DNA from: Streptomyces sp. NBC_00568
GTDB taxonomy: Bacteria; Actinomycetota; Actinomycetes; Streptomycetales; Streptomycetaceae
Assembly (NCBI RefSeq): GCF_026341855.1
Contig: NZ_JAPENW010000001.1
Span: 6,997,001-7,061,000, forward strand
DNA length: 64,000 nucleotides
Direction of reading: 5' to 3'
The translations under genes were made by a program, and so were the position numbers. Below the pieces are notes generated by a model. It was not told the DNA's origin, searched no databases, and worked only from the letters and a program-made list of their open reading frames with translations. Each line of letters opens with the position of its first letter. Positions within the stretch are counted from its first letter, which is position 1. Below are positions 50,221 to 58,618 of the stretch, one piece after another.

Positions 50221-50913
50221 TCACACGCTGAGCGCCTCCCGCACCACCCGTTCGGCGTCGCGGCCGCCCTCGCCCGACGACGTGACCCGGCCCGCCTCCA
50301 GGACGTAGTAGCGCTGCGCCGCCCGCATCGCGAAACCGACGTGCTGCTCGACCAGGAGCACCGACAGACCGCCCCGGGCGGCCAGGGCGAGGATCGTCTC
50401 CTCGATCTCGGTGACCACCGAGGGCTGGATGCCCTCGGTCGGCTCGTCGAGAAGGAGGACCCGAGGCTCCGTCACCAGGGCCCGGGCGATGGCCAGTTGC
50501 TGGCGCTGACCTCCGGAGAGCAGCCCCGCGCGGCGGCCCGACAGGGCACGCAGCGCCGGGAACAGGTCCAGCGCCTCGGCGATCGCCTCCCTGCCGCGGC
50601 GCCGCCCGTCCGCGACCAGCTGGAGATTCTCGGCGGTCGTGAGGTGCGGGAAGGCCTGCTGACCCTGAGGGACGTACGCCATACCGCGCGCCACCCGCTC
50701 ATGAGGCCTCAGCCGGGTGATGTCCTCGCCGTCCAGGCGGACCGAGCCGCTCCGCGGGCCGAGCAGTCCGACGGCGGCCCGCAGCAGGGTGCTCTTGCCC
50801 GCGCCGTTGTGCCCGAGCACCGCAGCCACGCCGTCCCTCGGCACCTCGACGGAGACACCGTGCAGGACGAGACTGCGGTGGTAGCCGACGTGGACGGTGT
50901 CGATCTCCAGCAT
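50221..50913 (-). CDS. urtE: Urea ABC transporter ATP-binding protein UrtE
   Basis: This 230-residue ATPase couples hydrolysis to urea uptake. Walker A is GHNGAGKSTLL, the signature LLSGGQRQQLAIARAL, Walker B VLLLDEPTEGIQPSVV, and the switch histidine is in LLVEQHVGFAM. The DEPTEGIQPS sequence separates UrtE from LivF. The ATG overlaps the UrtD stop (ATGA). It is the last gene of the operon, and a convergent ECF42 gene ends 12 bp away with no hairpin I can see. Confidence 0.9.
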   Translation of the reverse strand: MLEIDTVHVGYHRSLVLHGVSVEVPRDGVAAVLGHNGAGKSTLLRAAVGLLGPRSGSVRLDGEDITRLRPHERVARGMAYVPQGQQAFPHLTTAENLQLVADGRRRGREAIAEALDLFPALRALSGRRAGLLSGGQRQQLAIARALVTEPRVLLLDEPTEGIQPSVVTEIEETILALAARGGLSVLLVEQHVGFAMRAAQRYYVLEAGRVTSSGEGGRDAERVVREALSV

Positions 50914-51716
50914 CACGCCTCCTGAGCGGCGGTCGGTCCGGGCACGGACGCCGTGGTGTCCTCGGCGGCCGCGTGCCCGAGATACACCTGCTGCACTTTC
51001 GGGTCGGCCTGCACCTCGGAAACCGTCCCCTCGCTGAGCACCCGGCCCGCGTGCAGCACACTGACGCTGCGCGCGAAGGAGCGCATGAAGTCCATGTCGT
51101 GCTCGATCACGACGACGGTCCGCTCCCGGCTGATGCGCTCCAACAGCTCGCCGGTGGCCTGTCGTTCGTCGTGGCTCATGCCCGCGACCGGCTCGTCGAG
51201 CAGCAGCAGCCGGACGTCCTGCACGAGCAGCATGCCGATCTCCAGCCACTGCTTCTGTCCGTGCGCGAGCGTGCCGGCCGGGCTGTCGGCGCGGCCGGTC
51301 AGGCCCACCGTCTCCAGGGCGCGCGCCACGGACTCGGGCACACCCCTGCGGCGCCGCAGCATCGTCAGCGCGCCCCGCCCGGCGCCCGCCGCGATGTCCA
51401 GATTCTGAAGGACCGTCAACTCCTCGAAGACGGTGGCCGTCTGGAAGGTGCGGCCGATCCCCGAGCGCGCGATGCGGTGCACGCTCCGCCCGAGGATGTC
51501 GGCGCCCGCGAACCGCACCGATCCCGTTGCCCTCACCAGCCCGGTGACCGCGTCGACCAGAGTCGTCTTGCCCGCGCCGTTCGGCCCGATCAGGAAACGC
51601 AGATCACCGGGCCGTACGTCGAGATCCACCCCGTCGACGGCGGTGAAGCCGTCGAACGTGACCCGCAGCCGGCGTATCTCCAGTCCCGCGGGCCCATTGT
51701 CCGCAAACTCCGTCAT
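50913..51716 (-). CDS. urtD: Urea ABC transporter ATP-binding protein UrtD
   Basis: This 267-residue ATPase of the LivG/UrtD type has Walker A GPNGAGKTTLVDAVTGL, a TFQTATVFEELTVLQNL Q-loop region, LAHGQKQWLEIGMLLVQD as a degenerate signature (LAHGQKQ), and Walker B LLLLDEPVAGMSHDE. DEPVAGM-x-DE is typical of UrtD. The ATG overlaps the urtC stop and the TGA overlaps the urtE ATG. The C-terminal 25 residues are an acidic, Ala-rich tail longer than usual. Confidence 0.9.
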   Translation of the reverse strand: MTEFADNGPAGLEIRRLRVTFDGFTAVDGVDLDVRPGDLRFLIGPNGAGKTTLVDAVTGLVRATGSVRFAGADILGRSVHRIARSGIGRTFQTATVFEELTVLQNLDIAAGAGRGALTMLRRRRGVPESVARALETVGLTGRADSPAGTLAHGQKQWLEIGMLLVQDVRLLLLDEPVAGMSHDERQATGELLERISRERTVVVIEHDMDFMRSFARSVSVLHAGRVLSEGTVSEVQADPKVQQVYLGHAAAEDTTASVPGPTAAQEA

Positions 51717-52828
51717 GCCGTGTCTCCAGCGAGTCCTCGGTTCGCCCGGCGCCGCCGCACGATCCCGGCCAGCGAGGCGAGTCCGCCCGGCAGGAACGCC
51801 AGGGCGACGATGAACAGCAGCCCCTGGAAGTAGGTCCAGGCCGCGGGGAACTCCTCCGACAGGGCCGTCCTGGCCCAGGCGACGCCGATCGCCCCGAGCA
51901 CCGCTCCCACCAGGCTCGCCCGGCCGCCGACCGCGGCGCCGATGACGAGCTCGATGGACGGCACGATGCCGACCAGCGCGGGGGAGATGATGCCGACGGC
52001 CGGCACGAACAGCGCGCCCGCGAGTCCGGCCATGCCGGCCGCGACGACGTACGCGACGAGCTTCACGTTCGCCGGGTCGTACCCGAGGAAACGCACCCGC
52101 TCCTCCGAGTCCCTTACGGCGACGAGGAGTTCGCCGTAGCGGCTGTGCATCAGCTGACGGGCCAGGGCGATCAGCAGGAGCAGCACCGCGGCGATGACGA
52201 AGTACACCATCCGCTGGTTGACCGGGTCGTTCAGGTCGTAGCCGAAGAAGCCCTGGATGTCGGTCAGGCCGTTGGTGCCGCCCGTCGTCTCCTGCTGGCC
52301 GATCAGCCAGATCGCGAAGGCGGCGGCGAGCGCCTGGCTGAGGATCGCGAAGTAGGCGCCCTTGACCCGGCGCCGGAAGATGAACGAGCCGAGGATCGCG
52401 GCGACGGCCATCGGCAACAGGACGGTCGCGGCGATCGCGAACACCGGATTCGCGAACGGCCGCCACCACCAGGGGAGTTCGGTGGCGGACCCGTACAACT
52501 GCATGAAGTCGGGGAGGTTGCCGGGGCCCGCGTCCGCGATCTTCAGGTGCATGGCCATGGCGTAGCCGCCCAGCCCGAAGAACACCCCTTGGCCGAGTGT
52601 CAGCAGTCCGCCGCGCCCCCAGGCCAGACAGATACCGACCGCGACCATGGCCGTGCACAGATACTTGGCGAGCAGACCGAGCCGGAAGTCGGACAGGGCG
52701 AGCGGGGCGACGGCGAAGAGCGCGACGGCGGCCGCGATGAAGCCCGCGGCCGGCCGAGCCGCCTCGAACCGGCTCCGTGGGCCCGGCTGTTGCTCCGCCT
52801 TCGGCGCGAGGGGAGTGGTGGTGGTCAT
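51713..52828 (-). CDS. urtC: Urea ABC transporter permease UrtC
   Basis: This 371-residue membrane permease of the LivM type has ten hydrophobic stretches. AWGRGGLLTLGQGVFFGLGG is the conserved entry motif, followed by GAYFAILSQALAAAFAIWLI and TGGTNGLTDIQGFFGYDLND, the latter diagnostic for UrtC. RFLGYDPANVKLVAYVVAAG is the ATPase-contact loop. ATG 52828 has AGGAG upstream, and the gene overlaps both neighbours by four bases. Confidence 0.92.
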   Translation of the reverse strand: MTTTTPLAPKAEQQPGPRSRFEAARPAAGFIAAAVALFAVAPLALSDFRLGLLAKYLCTAMVAVGICLAWGRGGLLTLGQGVFFGLGGYAMAMHLKIADAGPGNLPDFMQLYGSATELPWWWRPFANPVFAIAATVLLPMAVAAILGSFIFRRRVKGAYFAILSQALAAAFAIWLIGQQETTGGTNGLTDIQGFFGYDLNDPVNQRMVYFVIAAVLLLLIALARQLMHSRYGELLVAVRDSEERVRFLGYDPANVKLVAYVVAAGMAGLAGALFVPAVGIISPALVGIVPSIELVIGAAVGGRASLVGAVLGAIGVAWARTALSEEFPAAWTYFQGLLFIVALAFLPGGLASLAGIVRRRRANRGLAGDTA

Positions 52829-53721
52829 GTGAGACTCCTGGTGCGCAGCGTGTACAGGCCCTGCGGCCGCCACTGGAGGAACGCGACGATGGCCACGAGG
52901 ACCAGCACCTTCGCGACACTGACGGTGGTGGAGTACTCCAGGACCGACTGCAGCGCGCCCAGCACGAAGGCCACGATCACGCTGCCCTTGAGCTGCCCGA
53001 TGCCGCCGACCACGATCACCAGGAAGGCGTCGATGATGACGTTGGTGCCCATCGTCGGCCCGATCGGGCCGACGAGTGTCAGCGCGACCCCGGCGACCCC
53101 GGCGAGCCCGGAGCCGATGAAGAAGGCGGTGCGGTCCACGCGGCCGGTGGAGATGCCGGACACCTCCGCCAGGTCCCGGTTCTGCACGACCGCGCGGATG
53201 CGCCGCCCGAGCGGGGTCAGCCGCAGCGTCACGGACAGCGCCACGACCGCCGCGATCGCCAGTCCCAGAATGAACAGCCGGCTGTTGGCGAAGGTGAGCG
53301 GGTCGTCGCCTCCGATGACCGTGATGTTCCCGGTGAGGACATCGGGTGCGCGGGTCTGCACATTCGGCGCCCCGAAAATGTCACGGGCGAGCTGCTGAAG
53401 CATCAGCGAGACACCCCATGTGACAAGAAGAGTGTCGAGGGGACGGAGGTAAAGGCGGCGAATCAGCAGCCATTCCAGCAGGGCGCCGAGCGTCCCCGAC
53501 ACGAGAAATGCGACGGGCAGCGCGACGATCAGTGAAATTCCTGCGTCGGAAATGGACTTCTGCAGTACGTACGTGGTGTAGGCGCCGGCCATGATGAACT
53601 CGCCGTGGGCCATGTTGATGACATTCATCTGGCCGAAGGTGAGCGAGAGGCCGAGCGCGATGAGGAGCAGGACGGCACCGATGCTGACGCCGGTGAACAA
53701 CTGCCCGAGGATCACGGTCAT
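52825..53721 (-). CDS. urtB: Urea ABC transporter permease UrtB
   Basis: This 298-residue LivH-type permease starts with LGQLFTGVSIGAVLLLIALG and the hallmark INMAHGEFIMAGAYTTYVLQ. TWGVSLMLQQLARDIFGAPN and RIRAVVQNRDLAEVSGIST (ATPase-contact loop) follow, and FLQWRPQGLYTLRTRSL ends it. It begins 61 bp after urtA behind a strong palindrome, so urtB and later genes are probably transcribed at a lower level than the binding protein. Confidence 0.92.
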   Translation of the reverse strand: MTVILGQLFTGVSIGAVLLLIALGLSLTFGQMNVINMAHGEFIMAGAYTTYVLQKSISDAGISLIVALPVAFLVSGTLGALLEWLLIRRLYLRPLDTLLVTWGVSLMLQQLARDIFGAPNVQTRAPDVLTGNITVIGGDDPLTFANSRLFILGLAIAAVVALSVTLRLTPLGRRIRAVVQNRDLAEVSGISTGRVDRTAFFIGSGLAGVAGVALTLVGPIGPTMGTNVIIDAFLVIVVGGIGQLKGSVIVAFVLGALQSVLEYSTTVSVAKVLVLVAIVAFLQWRPQGLYTLRTRSLT

Positions 53722-53744
53722 GCGGCGGCTCCGGGGAGTCGGGA

Positions 53745-53772
53745 CGCGGGGCCTGTGCGCACAGGCCCCGCG
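53745..53772 (-). terminator. 28-bp perfect palindrome between urtA and urtB
   Basis: CGCGGGGCCTGTGC is followed directly by its reverse complement GCACAGGCCCCGCG, making a perfect 14-bp-armed palindrome in the 61-bp gap. As RNA it can form a stable hairpin acting as a partial terminator or a 3' stabiliser for urtA mRNA, the usual device that gives more binding protein than permease. Confidence 0.75.
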
Positions 53773-53782
53773 CGACGGGTGA

Positions 53783-55039
53783 TCAGGAGAGGCCGGAGGC
53801 CCAGTCGTAACCCTTCAGGTAGGGGTCCGGCTCGATCGGCTTGCCGGAGTCCCAGACCTGCTTGATCAGCCCGTCGGAGCCGATCCTGCCGATGCGGGCG
53901 GTCTTGTAGATGTGCTGGGTCGCGCCGTCCACGGTGACCTTGCCCTCCGGCGCGTCGAACGTGATGCCGTCGGAGGCCGCCTTGACCTTCTCGGGGTCGA
54001 ACGACTTCGCCTTCTCGACCATCGCCTTCCACAGGTAGACCGAGGTGTACGCGGCCTCCATCGGGTCACTGGTCGGCTTGTCCTGGCCGTACTTGGCCTT
54101 GTAGGCCTTCACGAACTCGGTGTTCGCGGCCCCAGGGGTGGTCTGGTAGTAGTTCCAGGCCGTCAGCTGGCCCGCCAGGTACTGCGCCCCGATCGACTTG
54201 ACCTCCTCCTCGGCGATCGACACCGAGACCACCGGCATCCCCTTGGCGGTGAGTCCGGCGGACTTGTACTCCTTGAAGAACGCCACGTTCGAGTCGCCGT
54301 TGAGGGTGTTGAAGACCGCGTCCGCCTTCGACGCCTTCACCTTGTTGGCGATCGTGCTGAACTCCGTGGAGCCGAGCGGCGCGTAGTCCTCGCCGAGCAC
54401 CGTCATGCCGTTGGCCTTCGCGTACGCCTTGATCTCCTTGTTGGCGGTGCGCGGGAAGACGTAGTCGCTGCCGACCAGGTAGATCCGCTTCCTGCCCTGG
54501 GACTTGAGGTAGTCGAGGGCCGGGATGATCTGCTGGTTGGTGGTGGCCCCGGTGTAGAAGATGTACGGGGACTGCTCGAGGCCCTCGTACTGCACGGGGT
54601 AGAAGAGCAGCGACTTGTTCTTCTCGAAGACCGGCTTGACGGCCTTGCGGCTCGCGGAGGTCCAGCAGCCGAAGGTGGCCGCCACCCGGTCCTCCCTGAT
54701 CAGCTTGCTCGCCTTCTCGGCGAAGGTCGGCCAGTCGGAGGCGCCGTCCTCGCTGATCGGCTTGATCTGCTTGCCGAGCACTCCGCCCGAGGCGTTGATC
54801 TCGCCGATGGCCAGCTTCAGCGAGTCGCGTACGGTGACCTCGCTGATCGCCATCGTGCCCGACAGCGAGTTGAGCAGGCCCACCTTGACGGTGTCGCCGC
54901 TCACGTCCGCCTTCGCGGCCTTGTCGGACGTACCGCCCGCGTCGGTCTTGGCGCCGCACGCGGAGAGTGCGACGACGGTCGCGAGCGCGGCGGCACCGGC
55001 TGCGATCCGGCGTCGGAGAATTCGGGAACCGCTGGACAA
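53783..55039 (-). CDS. urtA: Urea ABC transporter substrate-binding lipoprotein UrtA
   Basis: This 418-residue extracytoplasmic lipoprotein binds urea. The signal peptide RRRIAAGAAALATVVALSACG ends with a lipobox LSAC, so Cys28 would be acylated. VKVGLLNSLSGTMAISEVTV, FGCWTSASRKAVKPVFEKN, LLFYPVQYEGLEQSPYIFY and GSDYVFPRTANKEIKAYAK are UrtA/FmdD signatures. The only sensible start is TTG 55039 with GGGGG six bases upstream. A GlnR-like site is about 67 bp before it, fitting nitrogen control. Confidence 0.92.
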   Translation of the reverse strand: MSSGSRILRRRIAAGAAALATVVALSACGAKTDAGGTSDKAAKADVSGDTVKVGLLNSLSGTMAISEVTVRDSLKLAIGEINASGGVLGKQIKPISEDGASDWPTFAEKASKLIREDRVAATFGCWTSASRKAVKPVFEKNKSLLFYPVQYEGLEQSPYIFYTGATTNQQIIPALDYLKSQGRKRIYLVGSDYVFPRTANKEIKAYAKANGMTVLGEDYAPLGSTEFSTIANKVKASKADAVFNTLNGDSNVAFFKEYKSAGLTAKGMPVVSVSIAEEEVKSIGAQYLAGQLTAWNYYQTTPGAANTEFVKAYKAKYGQDKPTSDPMEAAYTSVYLWKAMVEKAKSFDPEKVKAASDGITFDAPEGKVTVDGATQHIYKTARIGRIGSDGLIKQVWDSGKPIEPDPYLKGYDWASGLS

Positions 55040-55105
55040 TAGAACCCCCTCGGGCTGTGGAGGAGACGACCTCCTGAAGTGCGGTCCACAGCCTCAAGTC
55101 ACGCT

Positions 55106-55121
55106 GTTTCCAAGGTGTTTC
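55106..55121 (-). promoter_or_regulatory. Candidate GlnR box before urtA
   Basis: On the minus strand the site reads GAAAC-ACCTTG-GAAAC, which matches the gTnAC-n6-GaAAC half-box of the nitrogen regulator GlnR at 9 of 10 positions if the second base is ignored. It lies 67 bp before the urtA start, and urea uptake is a typical GlnR target. Confidence 0.5.
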
Positions 55122-55187
55122 GCGGTACTTTCCCGGCCGTATCTTCCCGCTCTCATGACGGATTCGTAGGCGGGCCGACCAGGCAAC

Positions 55188-55242
55188 AAAAAATGCCCGG
55201 GGCGGAATTCGGCATCCGAATTCATGACACGCCCAAGGCATT
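55188..55242 (-). terminator. Intrinsic terminator with T-tract after the UrtA-like sensor gene
   Basis: On the minus strand nested arms AATGCC/GGCATT, GGGCG/CGCCC and GAATTCGG/CCGAATTC enclose the loop ATG and are followed by six T. This is a complete rho-independent terminator, uncommon in Streptomyces. It separates the sensor gene (stop at 55288) from the urt promoter. Confidence 0.8.
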
Positions 55243-55287
55243 CTGATTACTTCCTGCGGGAAGTATCTTGGCGCGGGAGAGCCGCTG

Positions 55288-56400
55288 TCAAGAGCGCGGT
55301 TCGCGGAGGTCGAGCTCGGCGACCACGTCGAAGTCCAGCCCCTCCGCCCGTGCCAGGTAGATGCGTTGGCGCACATGGCCGCCGCGCAGATGGAGCAGCC
55401 CGCGCGGCCCCTCGTACGACACGGTCTCGGCGGCCGCCCCGATCGCGGACACGTCGATGGCCTTGGCGCGCTGGATCAGCGCGGCCAGCAACAGCACACC
55501 CTCGTAACAGGATTCGCCGAGGCTGCCGAGGGCCGGTGCCTCGACTCCGAACCGTCCGGCGTACTGGCCGTGGAAGTCGAGGGTGTCCTGGTTGGCGAGG
55601 GAGGCGAAGAAGCCGGCCGTGCTGTAGAGGTCCGCGGTGGCCGAAGGCCCGCTCGCCATCAGCATGTTCTCGTCCATGAGCGTGCTCAGCCTGAGACAGC
55701 GGGCGTCGAGACCGGCCGCGGCGAACGCCCGGTTGAAGCGCACCGCGTCACTGCCGACCAGCAGCATGATGACGGCGTCCGCCTCCGTGTGCTCGATCCG
55801 GCGCAGCACCGCCCCGAAGTCATGGGTGCCCAGCGGCAGATACACCTCTCCGTGGACACTGCCGCCGGACTCGCGCGCGTAGGCGTGCGCGGCCCGGGCC
55901 GTACGGCGCGGCCACACATAGTCGTTGCCCACCACGAACCAGCGGCGCAGCCCACGCTCGTGCGCCAACAGACCCATGGCCGGACGTAGTTGGTCACGCG
56001 GTGTCTCGCTCGTGAGGAAGACCCCGGCGGTGTGCTCGCCGCCTTCGTACAGGGCGGTGTAGACGTAGGGAACCCGATGCGCGATTCTCGGGGCGAGGGC
56101 CTGGCGTACCGAGGAGATGTGCCAGCCCGTCACCCCCTGCACGGCTCCCAGGTCCACCAACGCCTCGACGTGGTCGGCGACTTCGCGCGGCGTGCCGCCC
56201 CCGTCCACGGGCAGCAGCCGCAACTCCTTGCCGAGCACTCCGCCCGCGCGGTTGACCTCCTCCGCCGCCAGGCGTGCGCACAGTTCGCAGGTGGGCCCGA
56301 AGATGCCCGCCGACCCCTGCATGGGAAAGACGAGGGCCACGCCGAACACGGAATCGTCCGCCGTGAACCAGTCGGGCGGAGGCGAAGGGGGCCGGAACAT
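55288..56400 (-). CDS. Cytoplasmic UrtA/AmiC-like substrate-binding protein
   Basis: This 370-residue periplasmic-binding-fold protein has no signal peptide or lipobox: it starts MFRPPSPPPDWFTADDSVFG and enters the fold at VALVFPMQGSAGIFGP. AARLAAEEVNRAGGVLGKEL, FVVGNDYVWPRRTARAAHAY and GEVYLPLGTHDFGAVLRRI align with UrtA/AmiC. AmiC is the cytosolic amide sensor of the Pseudomonas ami operon. Here it precedes urtABCDE on the same strand and is divergent from a MarR gene 78 bp away, so a cytosolic urea or amide sensor is likely. The partner is not AmiR. Confidence 0.82.
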   Translation of the reverse strand: MFRPPSPPPDWFTADDSVFGVALVFPMQGSAGIFGPTCELCARLAAEEVNRAGGVLGKELRLLPVDGGGTPREVADHVEALVDLGAVQGVTGWHISSVRQALAPRIAHRVPYVYTALYEGGEHTAGVFLTSETPRDQLRPAMGLLAHERGLRRWFVVGNDYVWPRRTARAAHAYARESGGSVHGEVYLPLGTHDFGAVLRRIEHTEADAVIMLLVGSDAVRFNRAFAAAGLDARCLRLSTLMDENMLMASGPSATADLYSTAGFFASLANQDTLDFHGQYAGRFGVEAPALGSLGESCYEGVLLLAALIQRAKAIDVSAIGAAAETVSYEGPRGLLHLRGGHVRQRIYLARAEGLDFDVVAELDLREPRS

Positions 56401-56478
56401 GGCGTCATGATTCCGGGTCCTCCCGGTGAACTCCAATCCGTCTCGTACCATGTACACCCCCCGGGAGCGAGGAGCAGG

Positions 56479-56925
56479 ATGCCGACCCCATCGCCGCGTC
56501 AGCCCCAGGATCTGATGCAGCTGCTGACGCGGGCCGAGCGACTGGCCGCGCGTCGGCTCCAGAGCGTCCTGGACGAGGACGGCTGCTCCCTCGACGCCTG
56601 GCGGGTCCTCGCGCTGCTCTCCGACGGCGAGGGCCACTCCATGACCGCGATCGCCGAAGCCGTCTTCCTCCCGCCGGCCACGCTCACCAAACTGGTCGAC
56701 CACCTCGTCGACCAGAACCTCCTGTACCGCCGCGTCGACCCGAACGACCGGCGCCGCATCCTCGCCCACCTCACCCCGCGCGGTCGGACGTACTGGCGGC
56801 GACTGGACCGCGAGGTCCGCGCGGGTTGGCCGGTGCTGAGCGACGGGGACGACGAACTGCTGCGGTCGCTGCTGGAGCGGCTGGCGGACACCCTCGGCGT
56901 GGCGGGCGCGCGCTCCACACTCTGA
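56479..56925 (+). CDS. MarR-family regulator divergent from the UrtA-like sensor
   Basis: This 148-residue winged-helix protein has the MarR layout: LMQLLTRAERLAARRLQSVL, CSLDAWRVLALLSDGEGHSM, then AIAEAVFLPPATLTKLVDHL and wing RRVDPNDRRRILAHLTPRG. The ATG follows GAGGAG. The 78-bp divergent region with the sensor gene holds GTACCATGTAC near 56446, an imperfect palindrome. It may control the sensor or the urea operon, or the following aldehyde dehydrogenase 154 bp downstream on its own strand. Confidence 0.87.
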   Translation: MPTPSPRQPQDLMQLLTRAERLAARRLQSVLDEDGCSLDAWRVLALLSDGEGHSMTAIAEAVFLPPATLTKLVDHLVDQNLLYRRVDPNDRRRILAHLTPRGRTYWRRLDREVRAGWPVLSDGDDELLRSLLERLADTLGVAGARSTL

Positions 56926-57079
56926 TGCCCAGCGGTCGCGGAAAGTAGTGCCGCGGACCCGGAATGCACCGGATCCGGAAAAGGTTGGCATATACATCCA
57001 GCGTGGTCGGTCCAGGCGTCCGACCGCAGAGCATGTCCGCGTGGCCGGCCCCCGTCCGCGCCCCGACCAGCGAGGCACC

Positions 57080-58402
57080 GTGAACCACTCGACCCCCGAA
57101 GAGCCCGCCGACGTCGTCTCCCGGCTGCGCGCCGGCTTCCGCACCGGCCGCACCAAGCCCGTCGCCTGGCGCGTCGACCAGCTGCGCCGACTGCGCGAAC
57201 TGCTCACCTCGCACGGCGAGGAGCTGGCCGCCGCCCTCCACGAGGACCTCGGCAAGAGCTCCACGGAAGCCTTCCGCACCGAGATCGACTTCACCGTGCG
57301 CGAGATCGACCACACCCTGGAGCACCTCGACGGCTGGCTGCGCCCCGAGTCCGCCCCGGTCCCGGCGCACCTCGGCGAGGACGCCACGGCCTGGACGCAG
57401 TACGACCCGCTCGGCGTCGTCCTCGTCATCGCGCCCTGGAACTATCCGCTCCAGCTCCTGCTGACCCCGATGCTGGGCGCGCTGGCCGCCGGCAACGCGG
57501 TGGTCGCCAAGCCCAGCGAGCTGGCCCCCGCCACCTCCGCGGCCGTCGCCCGGCTCATCCCTCGCTACCTCGACACCGACGCGGTCGCCGTCGTCGAGGG
57601 CGGCATCCCGGAGACGACGGCCCTGCTGGCCGAGCGTTTCGACCACATCTTCTACACCGGCAACGGCACGGTCGGCCGCGTCGTGATGCGCGCCGCCGCC
57701 GAGCACCTCACCCCCGTCGCCCTCGAACTCGGCGGCAAGTCACCGGCGTTCGTCGACCGCGACGCCGACCTGTCCGTCGTCGCCGACCGGCTCGCCCGAG
57801 GCAAGTTCCTCAACGCCGGGCAGACCTGCGTCGCGCCCGACTACGTCCTGACCGCCCCCGGGACCGCCCGCGCCCTGGAGCCGAAGCTCGCCGAAGCCGT
57901 CGAGGCGCTCTTCGGTGCCGAGCCCCGGCAGTCCGCCGCGTACGGTCGGATCGTCAACGAGCGGCATTTCGACCGTCTTTCCGCGCTGCTCGCCTCCGGC
58001 CGCACCGTGACCGGCGGCGACAGCGACCGCTCGGCGAAGTACATCGCGCCGACCGTGCTCGCCGACGTCGACCCGAAGTCGCCCGTCATGGGGGAGGAGA
58101 TCTTCGGCCCGATCCTGCCGATCGTCACCGTCGCGGACCTCGACGAGGCCATCGGCTTCATCAACGACCGCGACAAGCCGCTCGCGCTGTACGTCTTCAC
58201 GGAGTCGGACACCACCCGGGAGAGGATCGCCGCCGAGACCTCGTCCGGCGGCCTGGGCTTCGGCCTGCCGCTCGCCCATCTGACCGTCTCCGACCTGCCG
58301 TTCGGCGGCGTCGGGGAGAGCGGCATGGGCAGCTACCACGGCCGCTACTCGATCGAGACGTTCAGCCACCGCAAGGCGGTACTGGAGAAGCCGCTCGGCT
58401 GA
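57080..58402 (+). CDS. NAD(P)-dependent aldehyde dehydrogenase (class-3 like)
   Basis: This 440-residue enzyme oxidises aldehydes to acids. VLVIAPWNYPLQLLLTPMLG is the substrate-tunnel motif, then AAGNAVVAKPSELAP. FYTGNGTVGRVVMRAAAEH is the NAD site. The general-base Glu is in LELGGKSPAFV and the catalytic Cys in FLNAGQTCVAPDYVL. MGEEIFGPILPI follows. The short length and missing C-terminal NAD-arm resemble class-3/coniferyl aldehyde dehydrogenases. GTG 57080 has GAGG upstream; the longer frame to 56948 would translate the promoter region. Confidence 0.93.
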   Translation: MNHSTPEEPADVVSRLRAGFRTGRTKPVAWRVDQLRRLRELLTSHGEELAAALHEDLGKSSTEAFRTEIDFTVREIDHTLEHLDGWLRPESAPVPAHLGEDATAWTQYDPLGVVLVIAPWNYPLQLLLTPMLGALAAGNAVVAKPSELAPATSAAVARLIPRYLDTDAVAVVEGGIPETTALLAERFDHIFYTGNGTVGRVVMRAAAEHLTPVALELGGKSPAFVDRDADLSVVADRLARGKFLNAGQTCVAPDYVLTAPGTARALEPKLAEAVEALFGAEPRQSAAYGRIVNERHFDRLSALLASGRTVTGGDSDRSAKYIAPTVLADVDPKSPVMGEEIFGPILPIVTVADLDEAIGFINDRDKPLALYVFTESDTTRERIAAETSSGGLGFGLPLAHLTVSDLPFGGVGESGMGSYHGRYSIETFSHRKAVLEKPLG

Positions 58403-58618
58403 ACGGCCGACGGGTGCGGGCGCCGAGAAGCCGACGTGGTTCAGGAGCCGGGCGGCCGGCGACCGACTGAGCCGATTGGGCCGGAAGGGGACGAACGAGC
58501 CCCGCTCCGTCACTCCGGAGCCACGCGGTGAGCCAGATGCCGGAAGGTCCTCACCCGAGACCCGCGTCATCCGTCAACATCCGCCCGAGGCGGAGCGGCC
58601 AGGGGGCAGGATGGCCTC

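Noticed and set aside
50341..50925. Plus-strand gene opposite urtE
   Set aside because: It overlaps the full length of an ABC ATPase with intact Walker motifs and has shadow composition.
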